Below, piece by piece: positions 23,453-31,737 of a stretch of 64,000 nucleotides of DNA; within the stretch, counting starts at the first letter, position 1; each line of letters starts with the position of its first letter. The notes below the pieces were generated by a model. The model had not been told where the DNA came from. It saw nothing but the letters and a program-made list of their open reading frames with translations, and made no database searches. This DNA is from an uncultured Eubacteriales bacterium. GTDB taxonomy: Bacteria; Bacillota; Clostridia; Oscillospirales; CAG-272. Where the stretch lies: contig URAP01000001.1 of the NCBI GenBank assembly GCA_900545935.1, positions 1-64,000 of the forward strand. The letters run 5' to 3'. A program made the position numbers and the translations under genes.

Positions 23453-24630
23453 CTATCGGTCTCTATCAGCATTTATCAGTCGGTCGAGTGACGGTGAGAT
23501 TCCGAATGCCTTCAGTGTCGCGTTATAAGCAGCGTGAAGCTCTGCTCGCTTTGCCTCGGAGGGATATCTGCCGCGAACGGCGCGTATGAGTACATTTTTC
23601 GGAGTATCGTCAGGATCGACAAGCTCGACCGTCTGAACCTTGTAGCCCTCCATCTCGAGCCGCGCACAGCGCAGACCGTCGGTCAGACTGTCTGCGAGCT
23701 TGCCGCGCAGTATCGGATAGCAAGAGTATGCAGGTGCAAGCATCGGCGGCAGATCTGAGAGTTGCGAGAATATCTCGTGATGGCAGCAGGGCGTTGAGAG
23801 AATGACCTTCGCTCCGTACCGAACCGCGAGCGACAGAACAAGATCGGTCGCGGTGTCGCAGGCGTGCAGAGACAGAACGAGCGACGGAGGCGAGGGAGGG
23901 GTAAAGCGCGATACGTCGCCGCAAACAAAATGCAGTCCGGTGCAGCCGCTCTCACGAGCTATGCGCTCCGACAGCTCGATAACATCCGGCTTCAGGTCAA
24001 CGCCGTACATATCCACCTCGCGCCCGCGAACCGATGTCAGATAATGATAAAGGCAAAGGCAAGAACACTCTTACCGCAGCAAAGATCGCATACGGTCAGA
24101 ACGCCCTCCTGCGGCAGCTTCGGATAAACATCGTCGAGCAGCTCGAGAAAGCGGTTTATCTGTCTGTATTTCGACCGCCTGCTGTCGAGCACCCTGCCTC
24201 GTTCATCGGAAATTCCGAGCGGACGGAGGAACGGGGCGTCGGGCGACAGAAATCTCTGCTTGTCACGGTCGTGTGTTTTTAGCTCGGCGCGCTCGCCGCC
24301 GTCGGCCTTGATACCGTTTTTAATATGTATGCTGCCGCTGTGTGATATCATGACGGTGCAGCTGCCCGCCGTTGTCAGTATGTCAGCCTGCCGGTAGCCG
24401 GAGAGCAGCTCCGTTATACGCTTACCGAGCAGCTCCGGCGGGAAATTCTCATGCACCGCCTTTCCGTCCTGACGCAGATATTCGCACTGCGCCTCTGTCT
24501 GTCCGTGCGAGCTGCGGAAGAGCGATACCGTACAGCGTCTTATGCTCTTGTCCGTGCTGCGTGACAGCACTGTTTTTCGATAGATGCCGCGCGCGGCGGC
24601 ATCGTCGATAATTACCCTGATATCTTCCAT
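23453..24630 (-). pseudogene. SAM-dependent methyltransferase with a frameshift
   Basis: Two reading frames together form one protein of about 392 residues. The upstream part (24630 to about 24045) carries a helical N-terminal domain and the start of the SAM site, V-C-D-L-C-C-G-K-S. The downstream part (from about 24043 to 23453) continues with H-Y-L-T, D-M-Y-G-V-D-L-K-P-D, H-F-V-C-G-D-V, S-L-H-A-C-D-T-A-T-D and T-P-C-C-H-H-E. Adding one base at the AAA run at 24049-24051 joins them. This is a class I methyltransferase family of unknown substrate, widespread in Clostridia. The break may be a real inactivating deletion or a sequencing error in a short homopolymer. Everything else is intact. 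Confidence 0.85.
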
Positions 24631-24717
24631 AAATATTACGTCGTCCCTGAAATATTATTTAGCATTGCGGCTTTTTGATCCGATATGCTTCGTATTGCCT
24701 CCTGAATATGCGACAGG

Positions 24718-25497
24718 CTAAGATATCTTGCCGTTTTTGGATACGAGCGGCAGTGCGCGCTCAACATCTTCTTCGCCTACCGCCGCGGTCCCGCCGGAAT
24801 AGCGTGCATCGCAGTAGCTGTGTATAAAGTCATCGGTCACGACGCTGTCTCCGAGCAGCTTTTTGTGCTCGCGCGGAGTGCGTACGGGATCGTAAACATA
24901 TCCGTCGCGTATCCTTGCTTTCATAAATTTAAAATAGATGTACCGCAGCTGATCCGCCGGGGTCGTCATGTCGCGCCACTTGCGCTTATCCGCATATGCA
25001 CGCGCGCCGGAGCGCCTGCGCCGCTCGCCGCTGCGGAATATAAAGCTCTTTGCATCCTTGCCGTCGATGCGTTCGTATTCGGGAATCCCGAACAGCTTAT
25101 GCAGCTTCTTTACCACCGATTCAAATGCTGCGGTGATGCCGGTGGCTGCGGCAAAGGCTCTCAGCTTGTTCAGTATCAGGCGGCGCGGTGTGAGCCGTTT
25201 CAGTGCAATAAGAAAAGCAACAAGGAAGAGCGCAGATATTACGACAAATAGCTGACGCAGATATCTCAGCTTTGTATAGCTTTCGCTTATGTATATCGCA
25301 TACTGAAAATAATAGCTTATTATCGACAGCAGCATATAAACCACGCAGCGGACGGTCAGTGCCTTATGTGCAAGCACGGAGGTAATGAACGGACCGTGCG
25401 CCTTTTTCGGCTTCGGTGTCGCTGCACTCTCGAAAAATGTTTTTTCGCTGTTGCTTTGCTCTGATTTTTTATCGTATTTTTTTTCGGATAATTTCAT
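24718..25497 (-). CDS. DUF4129-like membrane protein of a MoxR-DUF58 locus
   Basis: The ~259-residue protein has a charged N-terminus, two or three hydrophobic helices (about 55-110), and a soluble C-terminal region with T-T-P-A-D-Q-L-R-Y-I-Y-F-K-F, T-P-R-E-H-K-K-L and Y-C-D-A-R-Y-S-G. The last resemble the DUF4129 motif (TP-x-E-(Y/H) ... Y-x-x-x-R-Y). DUF4129 domains are often fused to transglutaminase domains encoded after MoxR and DUF58 genes; here the transglutaminase part is missing. Start uncertain: ATG 25497 or GTG 25545. It is last in the minus-strand operon, 190 bases after the DUF58 gene. Confidence 0.65.
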   Translation of the reverse strand: MKLSEKKYDKKSEQSNSEKTFFESAATPKPKKAHGPFITSVLAHKALTVRCVVYMLLSIISYYFQYAIYISESYTKLRYLRQLFVVISALFLVAFLIALKRLTPRRLILNKLRAFAAATGITAAFESVVKKLHKLFGIPEYERIDGKDAKSFIFRSGERRRRSGARAYADKRKWRDMTTPADQLRYIYFKFMKARIRDGYVYDPVRTPREHKKLLGDSVVTDDFIHSYCDARYSGGTAAVGEEDVERALPLVSKNGKIS

Positions 25498-25693
25498 TTG
25501 CTTACCGTTTGTTCGCGCGAGAGCGGTTTTTGTGCTGCCTCGCACAATAGTTTAAGTAAATTATTTTTGCGGTGTAATGTCGGTATAAGTCTGTATGCCG
25601 ATGAGCATCTCCGAACCGGATGTTAAACATCTGGCGCAGGACGCAGGGCAGAAGGAATCGAACAAGTGTGAAACAGCGCGCTCGCGGTGGGTA

Positions 25694-27061
25694 TCATTTG
25701 CCGTTTTCACCATTGCCGCTTTCATCGTCATGATCTGCGGCTCTGTCCTCCTCTTCAAGCTCGGCGGGATCTATGCCGAGATCAAAGGCGAGCTTTTGAA
25801 CGGCTGCGCTTCGCGCGCTCTCTTTTCGAACACCCTGCCTGCGCAGTCTGCGCTCTATCGCATCAAGCTCGCGGCGGCGCAGACGGATATTTTCTTCCTC
25901 GCGTCGCTTGCGTATGCGCTCGTTTTCCTGCTTTTCTTCCTCCGCGCGGCGTTTTTTGTGCTCGTCCGGCAGCGGTACACAGAGCACCGAGTTCCCGGCC
26001 TCGCGCAGCCGCAAGGCGAGCAGATCGATATTTTCATCCGTACCCGGCGTGAGGATATATACCTCGGTCTGCGTTATTCCGGCTGCAAGATCCTCTTCGA
26101 TTAGGCTTGCAAAGGACACCCCGCTCCGCAGGCGGATCCTTGCCATGCTCCGCAGTATCTCGGTGAGGTGAAGCTCACCGCCTGAGAGCGGATAACGAAT
26201 ATATCCGTCTCCGTCGATAGTAGCGGCGTTTGTGGCGAAGCCCGCACGGTGTCCGTTATACGCCGCCTCGCGAATGATATCCGAGGCGAACGACAGCCCG
26301 AGCTCCATCATTGAATTGTACGCTTCTGAGGCAATGCTCTCTCCGACGAGCTGAAAATTCAGATAGACCATATACGCGCGATTCGCGCAGAATTCGCGGC
26401 TGTTGACGCGAATAGAGGATATGTCGCATCCGCCGCTGCGTGCTGTCGCCTTATAGTTTATGCTGTTCATCGGGTCTCCGGCAGCATATGCCCGTATTCC
26501 GTTAAAGGTAAACGGGTCGGAGATGAGATGGCGGCGTGTTGTATGGTCGCCCTGCAGGGTGTTTACCGGATCGACTCGTTCGGGAAGCGGAAGGATACGC
26601 GGGTAGATATACAGCTCTGCGGGCGCGTCGATATAGGTGGTTTTACCGCCGCCGTAGATATCGACAGTTTCGAGACGATAGTAGCCGCGAGCGGCACAGA
26701 CCGCGTTGTGCGTGCGCTTTACCTGCTGAAAGGGCATTAGATTAAAGCGGCTGTAAAAATATTGCATGGCTTTTTTCGGATCCTGCGTGCATTCCGCCAT
26801 CTTTATCCCGTTATATATATAGCCCTCTATATTGACGGCGAAAAGAGGAAGCGGGGTAGGGTTGTATATCGTCTCGGTCATGGTGATGCGCTCGCCCTCG
26901 TATGCACCGAGCTCGGAAAATGAGCGTGAATAAACTATCCTGCCTATCATTTTCGCTCTCAGATACAGATACAGGCGTACAAGCGCGAATATAAAGCCCG
27001 AGATAAGCAACACAGCGAGGATTATTCCGCCGTAGCGTGTGAAGAATTCCGCCGGACTCAT
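25694..27061 (-). CDS. DUF58-family protein with a long charged C-terminal tail
   Basis: The 455-residue protein has two close N-terminal helices (about 10-38), a beta-rich middle and the DUF58 core G-I-R-A-Y-A-A-G-D-P-M-N-S-I-N-Y-K-A-T-A-R (near 188-208), the family's R-x-Y-x-x-G-D signature. A vWA-like domain follows. The last ~95 residues (from about 360) form a highly charged predicted coiled coil rich in Arg and Glu, which ordinary members of about 300-400 residues lack. It overlaps moxR by 4 bases (ATGA). MoxR-DUF58 pairs are thought to act in chaperoning or cell-envelope assembly; the exact role here is unknown. Confidence 0.88.
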   Translation of the reverse strand: MSPAEFFTRYGGIILAVLLISGFIFALVRLYLYLRAKMIGRIVYSRSFSELGAYEGERITMTETIYNPTPLPLFAVNIEGYIYNGIKMAECTQDPKKAMQYFYSRFNLMPFQQVKRTHNAVCAARGYYRLETVDIYGGGKTTYIDAPAELYIYPRILPLPERVDPVNTLQGDHTTRRHLISDPFTFNGIRAYAAGDPMNSINYKATARSGGCDISSIRVNSREFCANRAYMVYLNFQLVGESIASEAYNSMMELGLSFASDIIREAAYNGHRAGFATNAATIDGDGYIRYPLSGGELHLTEILRSMARIRLRSGVSFASLIEEDLAAGITQTEVYILTPGTDENIDLLALRLREAGNSVLCVPLPDEHKKRRAEEEKQENERIRKRREEENIRLRRRELDAIERRLRRQGVRKESARSAAVQKLAFDLGIDPAELEEEDRAADHDDESGNGENGK

Positions 27062-28035
27062 TTTGCCTGCCAGTAGCCGAGCCCGCGCTCGGTGGGTACG
27101 GGGACACGGTCGAGAATATCGGCGATGATGCTCTCCGCAGCGCCGCGCTTGATTCTTGCGGTGCTTGACAGCATAAGGCGGTGGGCAAGCACCGGCGCCG
27201 CCGCGCGCTTGATGTCGTCGGGCTGAACATACACTCTGCCGTCTATTGCAGCGAAGCCCTTGGATGCGCGAAGCAGGCTCTGCGCGCCCCGGGGACTTAC
27301 ACCGAGCAGAACATTGTCGTACTCGCGCGTGCGCTCACAGAGCGAAGCGATATAATCCTTGAGGTCGCGGTGCACATAAACGCGGTCGAGCTGCTGCTGA
27401 GATGCGATGATATCCTCGCGTCCGACTGCCGGCTTCAGCTCGGAAAGCGGGTCTGCACCGTCAAATCGGTCGAGTATAGAAACGCATTCCTCGTGGGTCG
27501 GGTAGTTCATGCTTGTCTTGAAGAGAAAGCGGTCAAGCTCCGCCTCGGGAAGAGGGTAAACGCCCGCATTCTCGACAGGGTTCTGAGTCGCAACGACGAT
27601 AAACGGCTCTGCAAGGTGGTGTGTCACTCCGTCGATGGTCGCCTGCCGCTCCTCCATGCACTCGAGCAGACCCGACTGCGTTTTAGGGGTGGCGCGGTTG
27701 ATCTCATCGGCAAGAACTATGTTCGAGAACACCGGTCCCGGCGAAAACTCAAACTCGGATTTCTTCATATTATAATAGTTGATTCCGGTGAGATCGGAGG
27801 GGAGCAGGTCGGGTGTGAACTGAATACGCTTAGCGGTGCAGTCAAGACTTGCTGCGAGTGATTTTATCAGCAGTGTTTTTCCGGTGCCGGGTACGTCCTC
27901 GAGCAGTACATGCCCACGGCAGAAAACCGCCACGAGGAGCTTATCTATGATGTCTTGCTTGCCGACGACGACCTTTGAGATGTTGTCGCGCACGGCTGTG
28001 TACGTGCGGTAGAGAATGTTTTCGCTTGTTTCCAT
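27058..28035 (-). CDS. MoxR-family AAA+ ATPase
   Basis: The 325-residue protein has a Walker A (P-G-T-G-K-T, about 49-54), Walker B (L-A-D-E-I-N-R-A, near 108-115), sensor 1 (A-T-Q-N-P) and S-P-R-G-A sensor 2 regions, spanning the entire MoxR family. These ATPases work as chaperones for partner proteins of the DUF58 and vWA type. It leads a three-gene operon with its own strong promoter. The leader has an AAAGG-AACC-CCTTT hairpin that includes the ribosome-binding site next to the ATG. Confidence 0.94.
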   Translation of the reverse strand: METSENILYRTYTAVRDNISKVVVGKQDIIDKLLVAVFCRGHVLLEDVPGTGKTLLIKSLAASLDCTAKRIQFTPDLLPSDLTGINYYNMKKSEFEFSPGPVFSNIVLADEINRATPKTQSGLLECMEERQATIDGVTHHLAEPFIVVATQNPVENAGVYPLPEAELDRFLFKTSMNYPTHEECVSILDRFDGADPLSELKPAVGREDIIASQQQLDRVYVHRDLKDYIASLCERTREYDNVLLGVSPRGAQSLLRASKGFAAIDGRVYVQPDDIKRAAAPVLAHRLMLSSTARIKRGAAESIIADILDRVPVPTERGLGYWQAK

Positions 28036-28040
28036 AAAGG

Positions 28041-28068
28041 GGTTCCTTTCGCTTTGTAGAGGCTGCGC
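28041..28068 (-). promoter_or_regulatory. Leader hairpins before moxR
   Basis: Read on the minus strand, GAGGC-GCA-GCCTC forms a perfect small hairpin, and AAAGG-AACC-CCTTT (ending just before the ATG) pairs the ribosome-binding site. The second could limit translation initiation. The role is inferred. Confidence 0.35.
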
Positions 28069-28083
28069 CTCGTGCTTCTCATC

Positions 28084-28112
28084 ATTATAACCGAAAACGA
28101 GCGCTTTGTAAA
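28084..28112 (-). promoter_or_regulatory. Promoter of the moxR operon
   Basis: On the minus strand, TTTACA (28112-28107) and TATAAT (28089-28084) are separated by exactly 17 bases, about 50 bases before the moxR ATG. Confidence 0.8.
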
Positions 28113-28180
28113 CATCGGATGTATATATTATTGTAAATTTTCTATCCGTCCGCGTGATGATTTGTACCTCATACCGTGTT

Positions 28181-28204
28181 ACTGTACTAATACAATAATA
28201 CAGT
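28181..28204. promoter_or_regulatory. Operator-like imperfect palindrome
   Basis: The 24-base site begins ACTGTA and ends TACAGT, with extra matching bases inside (T-A and T-A positions). It lies in the divergent moxR-rimM region, about 70 bases upstream of the moxR promoter. Plus-strand TATAAT (28204-28209) abuts it. It may be a binding site for a dimeric regulator, for example of GntR type, but no regulator gene is nearby. Confidence 0.35.
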
Positions 28205-28371
28205 ATAATGCTGCTTTTGTCAAGTCGTTTTCAAAAATTATTATCAAATGATATCTGATTCGTTGATGAACCTCTCTGCAAACGCTTCATTTCATTCATT
28301 TGATTTTATTGTCGGGTGAGTATTGCAGGAGGTGGCGATCGGTCGACGGTGCGCAAGCAAGAAAAATAGTC

Positions 28372-28400
28372 TTGATTTTTTTTCTTATATAGGTTATAAT
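28372..28400 (+). promoter_or_regulatory. Promoter of rimM-trmD
   Basis: TTGATT (28372-28377) and TATAAT (28395-28400) with 17-base spacing stand about 70 bases before the rimM ATG. Confidence 0.75.
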
Positions 28401-28471
28401 AATGAGTATATGTAAGTATTTTTTGCCAAAAAAGCGACATTTACGATGCTGGAAAGGAACGGTGCGCTGAA

Positions 28472-29125
28472 ATGAAGGTCGAAAATCGGAATATTCCCGA
28501 GCTTCTTGAGGCGGGTAAGGTGGTCAATACGCACGGAGTGCGCGGCAACCTCAAGCTCGAATCGTGGTGCGACAGCCCTGCGGTGCTTACCTCACTGCGC
28601 ACGATCTATTTCAAAAAAAAGAGCGGCGAGGCGGTCGCTATGACCGTCAGCGGCGGCTTTGCACATAAAGGCTATGCCGTTCTGTCGCTCGACGGCATAT
28701 CAGATATGGATACTGCGATGCGCTACAAGGGTGCAATAGTATACGCCTGCCGTGAGGATATCCCTCTGCCGGAGGGCAGCTATTTTGTACGAGATCTTAT
28801 CGGACTACCGATAATAGATGCGGACAGCGGTGTTCGTTACGGCGCGGTAAACGACTATATCGACGGAGCTGCTCAGGATATGTACGAGATATTGCTCGAC
28901 AGTGAGGTGTTTGACGCGCTGAATGATTCGGAAGCTCCGGGTGTCTCGGACAACTTTACGGGATGCAATTACGAGGGCGGCGCAGAAGCCGAGACTCCGG
29001 CAATGTCTGAGTCGGAAGAACGCCGACGCAGGATTCGCTATATACCCGCAGTTCCGCAGTTTATCGACCGTGTAGAGCTCGGTGTGGGTATCTATATTCA
29101 CATGATGGATGGGCTTTTTGATTGA
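28472..29125 (+). CDS. rimM: 16S rRNA processing protein RimM with an acidic insertion
   Basis: The 217-residue protein has the RimM N-domain (A-G-K-V-V-N-T-H-G-V-R-G, near 14-25) and the PRC-barrel C-domain (Y-F-V-R-D-L-I-G-L, then I-P-A-V-P-Q-F-I near 190-197). RimM binds S19 and assists 30S assembly. Most members have 165-180 residues; here an acidic insertion of about 35 residues (roughly 148-184) lies in the C-domain. GGAAAGGAACGG precedes the ATG. It overlaps the region preceding trmD. rpsP, usually upstream, is not here. Confidence 0.93.
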   Translation: MKVENRNIPELLEAGKVVNTHGVRGNLKLESWCDSPAVLTSLRTIYFKKKSGEAVAMTVSGGFAHKGYAVLSLDGISDMDTAMRYKGAIVYACREDIPLPEGSYFVRDLIGLPIIDADSGVRYGAVNDYIDGAAQDMYEILLDSEVFDALNDSEAPGVSDNFTGCNYEGGAEAETPAMSESEERRRRIRYIPAVPQFIDRVELGVGIYIHMMDGLFD

Positions 29126-29133
29126 GGTGCGGC

Positions 29134-29820
29134 ATGCGATTTGACGTTATTACGCTTTTTCCCGAAATGATAACCTCAGCACTCGGAGAGAGCATTATCG
29201 GCAGGGCGCAGAAGGGCGGTTATATCGAGCTGCACACGCACCAGCTTCGCGACTGGAGTCGTGATAAGCACCGCCGCGTTGACGATACGCCGTACGGCGG
29301 CGGAATGGGGATGCTTATCCGTCCCGACCCGGTTTGCGACTGTCATCGCGATGTACTCGCTCTTGCACCGTCGTCACCCGAGTGCTGCAGAACGGTGTAC
29401 ATGTCGCCGAAGGGGCGCGTGCTTACACAGCATCACGCCGCCGAGCTTTCAAGGCTTGACAGGCTGATAATTCTCTGCGGTCACTATGAGGGCATAGATC
29501 GACGCGCGATAGATCGTGTGGTCGACGAGGAAATCTCGGTCGGCAACTATATTCTGACCGGAGGCGAGCTGCCCGCATGCATTCTCATTGATTGCATATC
29601 ACGTATGTGCGAGGGCGTTTTACCGTCCGAGGAATGCTATGAAAACGAGAGCGTTGCCTGCGGTACGCTCGAATATCCGCAGTATACGCGCCCGGAGGTC
29701 TATGACGGAGAGCGCGTTCCCGAGGTGCTGCTCGGCGGCAATCATGCCGAGATAGAACGCTGGCGCAGACAGGCGGCGCTTGAGCTTACATTGAAGAACC
29801 GCCCCGACCTGATATACTGA
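29134..29820 (+). CDS. trmD: tRNA (guanine-37-N1)-methyltransferase
   Basis: The 228-residue protein has the full TrmD knot: M-R-F-D-V-I-T-L-F-P-E-M at the start, D-D-T-P-Y-G-G-G-M-G-M, C-G-H-Y-E-G-I-D-R-R and D-E-E-I-S-V-G-N-Y-I-L-T-G-G-E. The enzyme methylates G37 of tRNAs to prevent frameshifting. ATG 29134 follows GAGGTG and gives the standard N-terminus. The rimM stop is 8 bases upstream. The usual downstream neighbour rplS is absent; murJ follows after about 145 bases. Confidence 0.96.
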   Translation: MRFDVITLFPEMITSALGESIIGRAQKGGYIELHTHQLRDWSRDKHRRVDDTPYGGGMGMLIRPDPVCDCHRDVLALAPSSPECCRTVYMSPKGRVLTQHHAAELSRLDRLIILCGHYEGIDRRAIDRVVDEEISVGNYILTGGELPACILIDCISRMCEGVLPSEECYENESVACGTLEYPQYTRPEVYDGERVPEVLLGGNHAEIERWRRQAALELTLKNRPDLIY

Positions 29821-29964
29821 TTCTGTGCGATGTCAAGCGTCCGGCTTCGCCGGGCGGTTTGGACCGTTCGGCATGAGATGTTTTTATCGGCATAAACTTG
29901 TGCCTTATAAGTGATAATTTCGCGGTATTGAACGCTTAATAAATAAATCAGAGGAATTAATAAC

Positions 29965-31737
29965 ATGTCTAAAAAAAGTCTCTCGCGAGGCGGCAAGGGC
30001 GGGCTCGGAGCCTCCGCAACCGTCGCTCTGATGATGCTTGCCACGGTCGTGGCAAAGGGACTCGGACTTTTCCGTCAGGTGCTCATGGCATCTACCTACG
30101 GCACGTCCTCGGATGCCAATGTGTTTTCGGTGGCGTCTCAGATACCCCTGCAATTTTTCGATCTGCTTTTTGCGACAGCCATATCCGGCTGCTTTATTCC
30201 CGCCTATAACAGCTTCAAGCGCGGCAAAAACGGCGAGATCTCGCCCGAAGCGGACGATTTTTCCTGCTCATTTTTTAACTTTATATTGATAGCGACCGGC
30301 GTGCTCGCACTGCTCGGCATAGCTCTCGCATCTCCGATAGCGTCGCTGCTCGGCTTTGAAAGTACATCGGATAAGCAGCTTGCTGCCGAACTGATGCGCA
30401 TTATGTTCCCGATGATCATCTTCACCGGAACGGCGTATACGCTCACCGGTGTAATGCAGTCTAAGGGCAGATATCTCATTCCCGCAATGATCAGCGCACT
30501 CTCGAATCTGACGGTCATTATCTATTTTATGTTCTTCAACGACAGCTTCGGGGTTCAAGGTCTCGCGGTTGCATATGTGCTCGGATGGGTATTTCAGTTC
30601 CTGACGCTTGCCGTGCCGCTGCGCACGGGAGGCTATCGCTTCCGTCCCGTACTGCATATGCGCACGCAGCAGATGAAGCGTACACTGCGGCAGGTGCCTG
30701 CGATCATGATGGGCTCATGGCTGCTGCCCGCCACAACGATAGTTACCACCTATTTTACTTCATTTATCGGAACAAACGGCTCTGTGCTGTTTAACTATGC
30801 CGATAATGCATTTATAATGATATCGGGTATTCTTACCTATTCTATATGCAACTATGCGCTTCCGAAGCTATCCGCGCTTGCGGCTGATGAGAGCGAGCAG
30901 GGTGAGAGGGACTTTGTTTTCTGCGTTCGCTCCGGGCTTGTTTCGGTCATGGCGCTCATACTGCCGTTTATGGCGGTTATAATGCTGCTCTCACCCGAGA
31001 TCGTTGCGGCGCTCTATATGCGCGGCGGCTTTACCGCAGAGGATACCTCGATGGTTTCGACTGTAATGACGCTCCTGCTCGCCGCAATGCCCGCATTTGC
31101 AATAATCGAGTTCGGCAGCCGTGTGTTCTATGCAAAGAAGCTCGGAAGGGTGCCGATGACTGCAGCACTCTGCGGAGTAGGCGTCGATGCGGTGCTTGCC
31201 GCACTTTCCGTCTTTGCCTTTAAGGCGGAGGGACTAGGCGGTGTATGTCTCGTCGTCGGTTCGACCGTAATAGGCTTCTATGTTGCTGCCGCTGTTATGA
31301 TATGCGGTGCGGTGAAGTATGTTCGGGCACTCTTTGATCGTGAGCTGCTCTCGAATCTGCTCAGGATAGTGCTTGCAAGCGCCGTATCGGCTGCGGTATG
31401 CCTCGGCGTTCTTCGGCTCATTTCCGCTTTTCGCGGGGGGATTGACGTCTCCGGAGGAACGGTCTATAATATAATTATCTGTGCGGTGGCATTTGTTCCC
31501 GCTGCGCTTGTATATCTACTTCTGCTCAAGCTGCTGCATATCAGCTTCGGCTCGCTCGGCAGCAGACAGACATCTGCGGCAGGCGACTCCGATGCCGCAG
31601 TCTCTCCGGACGGCGAAACTGCTCCGGATACATCTGTTTGCAAACTTAATATAGCCTCCGATACCGACACAGAACATGCAACAGCCCCCGATACAGAAAA
31701 TCTCCGTAAGGATGGTGATGACTCCATTGAAAAGTAG
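29965..31737 (+). CDS. murJ: Lipid II flippase MurJ
   Basis: The 590-residue protein has about 14 hydrophobic helices and the MurJ/MviN features near the start (L-G-L-F-R-Q-V-L-M-A-S-T-Y-G) and T-A-I-S-G-C-F-I-P-A-Y. It moves the peptidoglycan precursor lipid II outwards. The last ~60 residues are a soluble, acidic, Ser/Thr-rich extension with no clear fold. GAGGAATTAATAAC precedes the ATG. It leads into an O-antigen-ligase-like gene that overlaps its 3' end by about 20 bases, so the two are coupled. Confidence 0.94.
   Translation: MSKKSLSRGGKGGLGASATVALMMLATVVAKGLGLFRQVLMASTYGTSSDANVFSVASQIPLQFFDLLFATAISGCFIPAYNSFKRGKNGEISPEADDFSCSFFNFILIATGVLALLGIALASPIASLLGFESTSDKQLAAELMRIMFPMIIFTGTAYTLTGVMQSKGRYLIPAMISALSNLTVIIYFMFFNDSFGVQGLAVAYVLGWVFQFLTLAVPLRTGGYRFRPVLHMRTQQMKRTLRQVPAIMMGSWLLPATTIVTTYFTSFIGTNGSVLFNYADNAFIMISGILTYSICNYALPKLSALAADESEQGERDFVFCVRSGLVSVMALILPFMAVIMLLSPEIVAALYMRGGFTAEDTSMVSTVMTLLLAAMPAFAIIEFGSRVFYAKKLGRVPMTAALCGVGVDAVLAALSVFAFKAEGLGGVCLVVGSTVIGFYVAAAVMICGAVKYVRALFDRELLSNLLRIVLASAVSAAVCLGVLRLISAFRGGIDVSGGTVYNIIICAVAFVPAALVYLLLLKLLHISFGSLGSRQTSAAGDSDAAVSPDGETAPDTSVCKLNIASDTDTEHATAPDTENLRKDGDDSIEK

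Noticed and set aside
25561..25758. 65-codon minus-strand frame after the DUF58 gene
   Set aside because: It overlaps the end of DUF58 in another frame and has no ribosome-binding site or recognised product.
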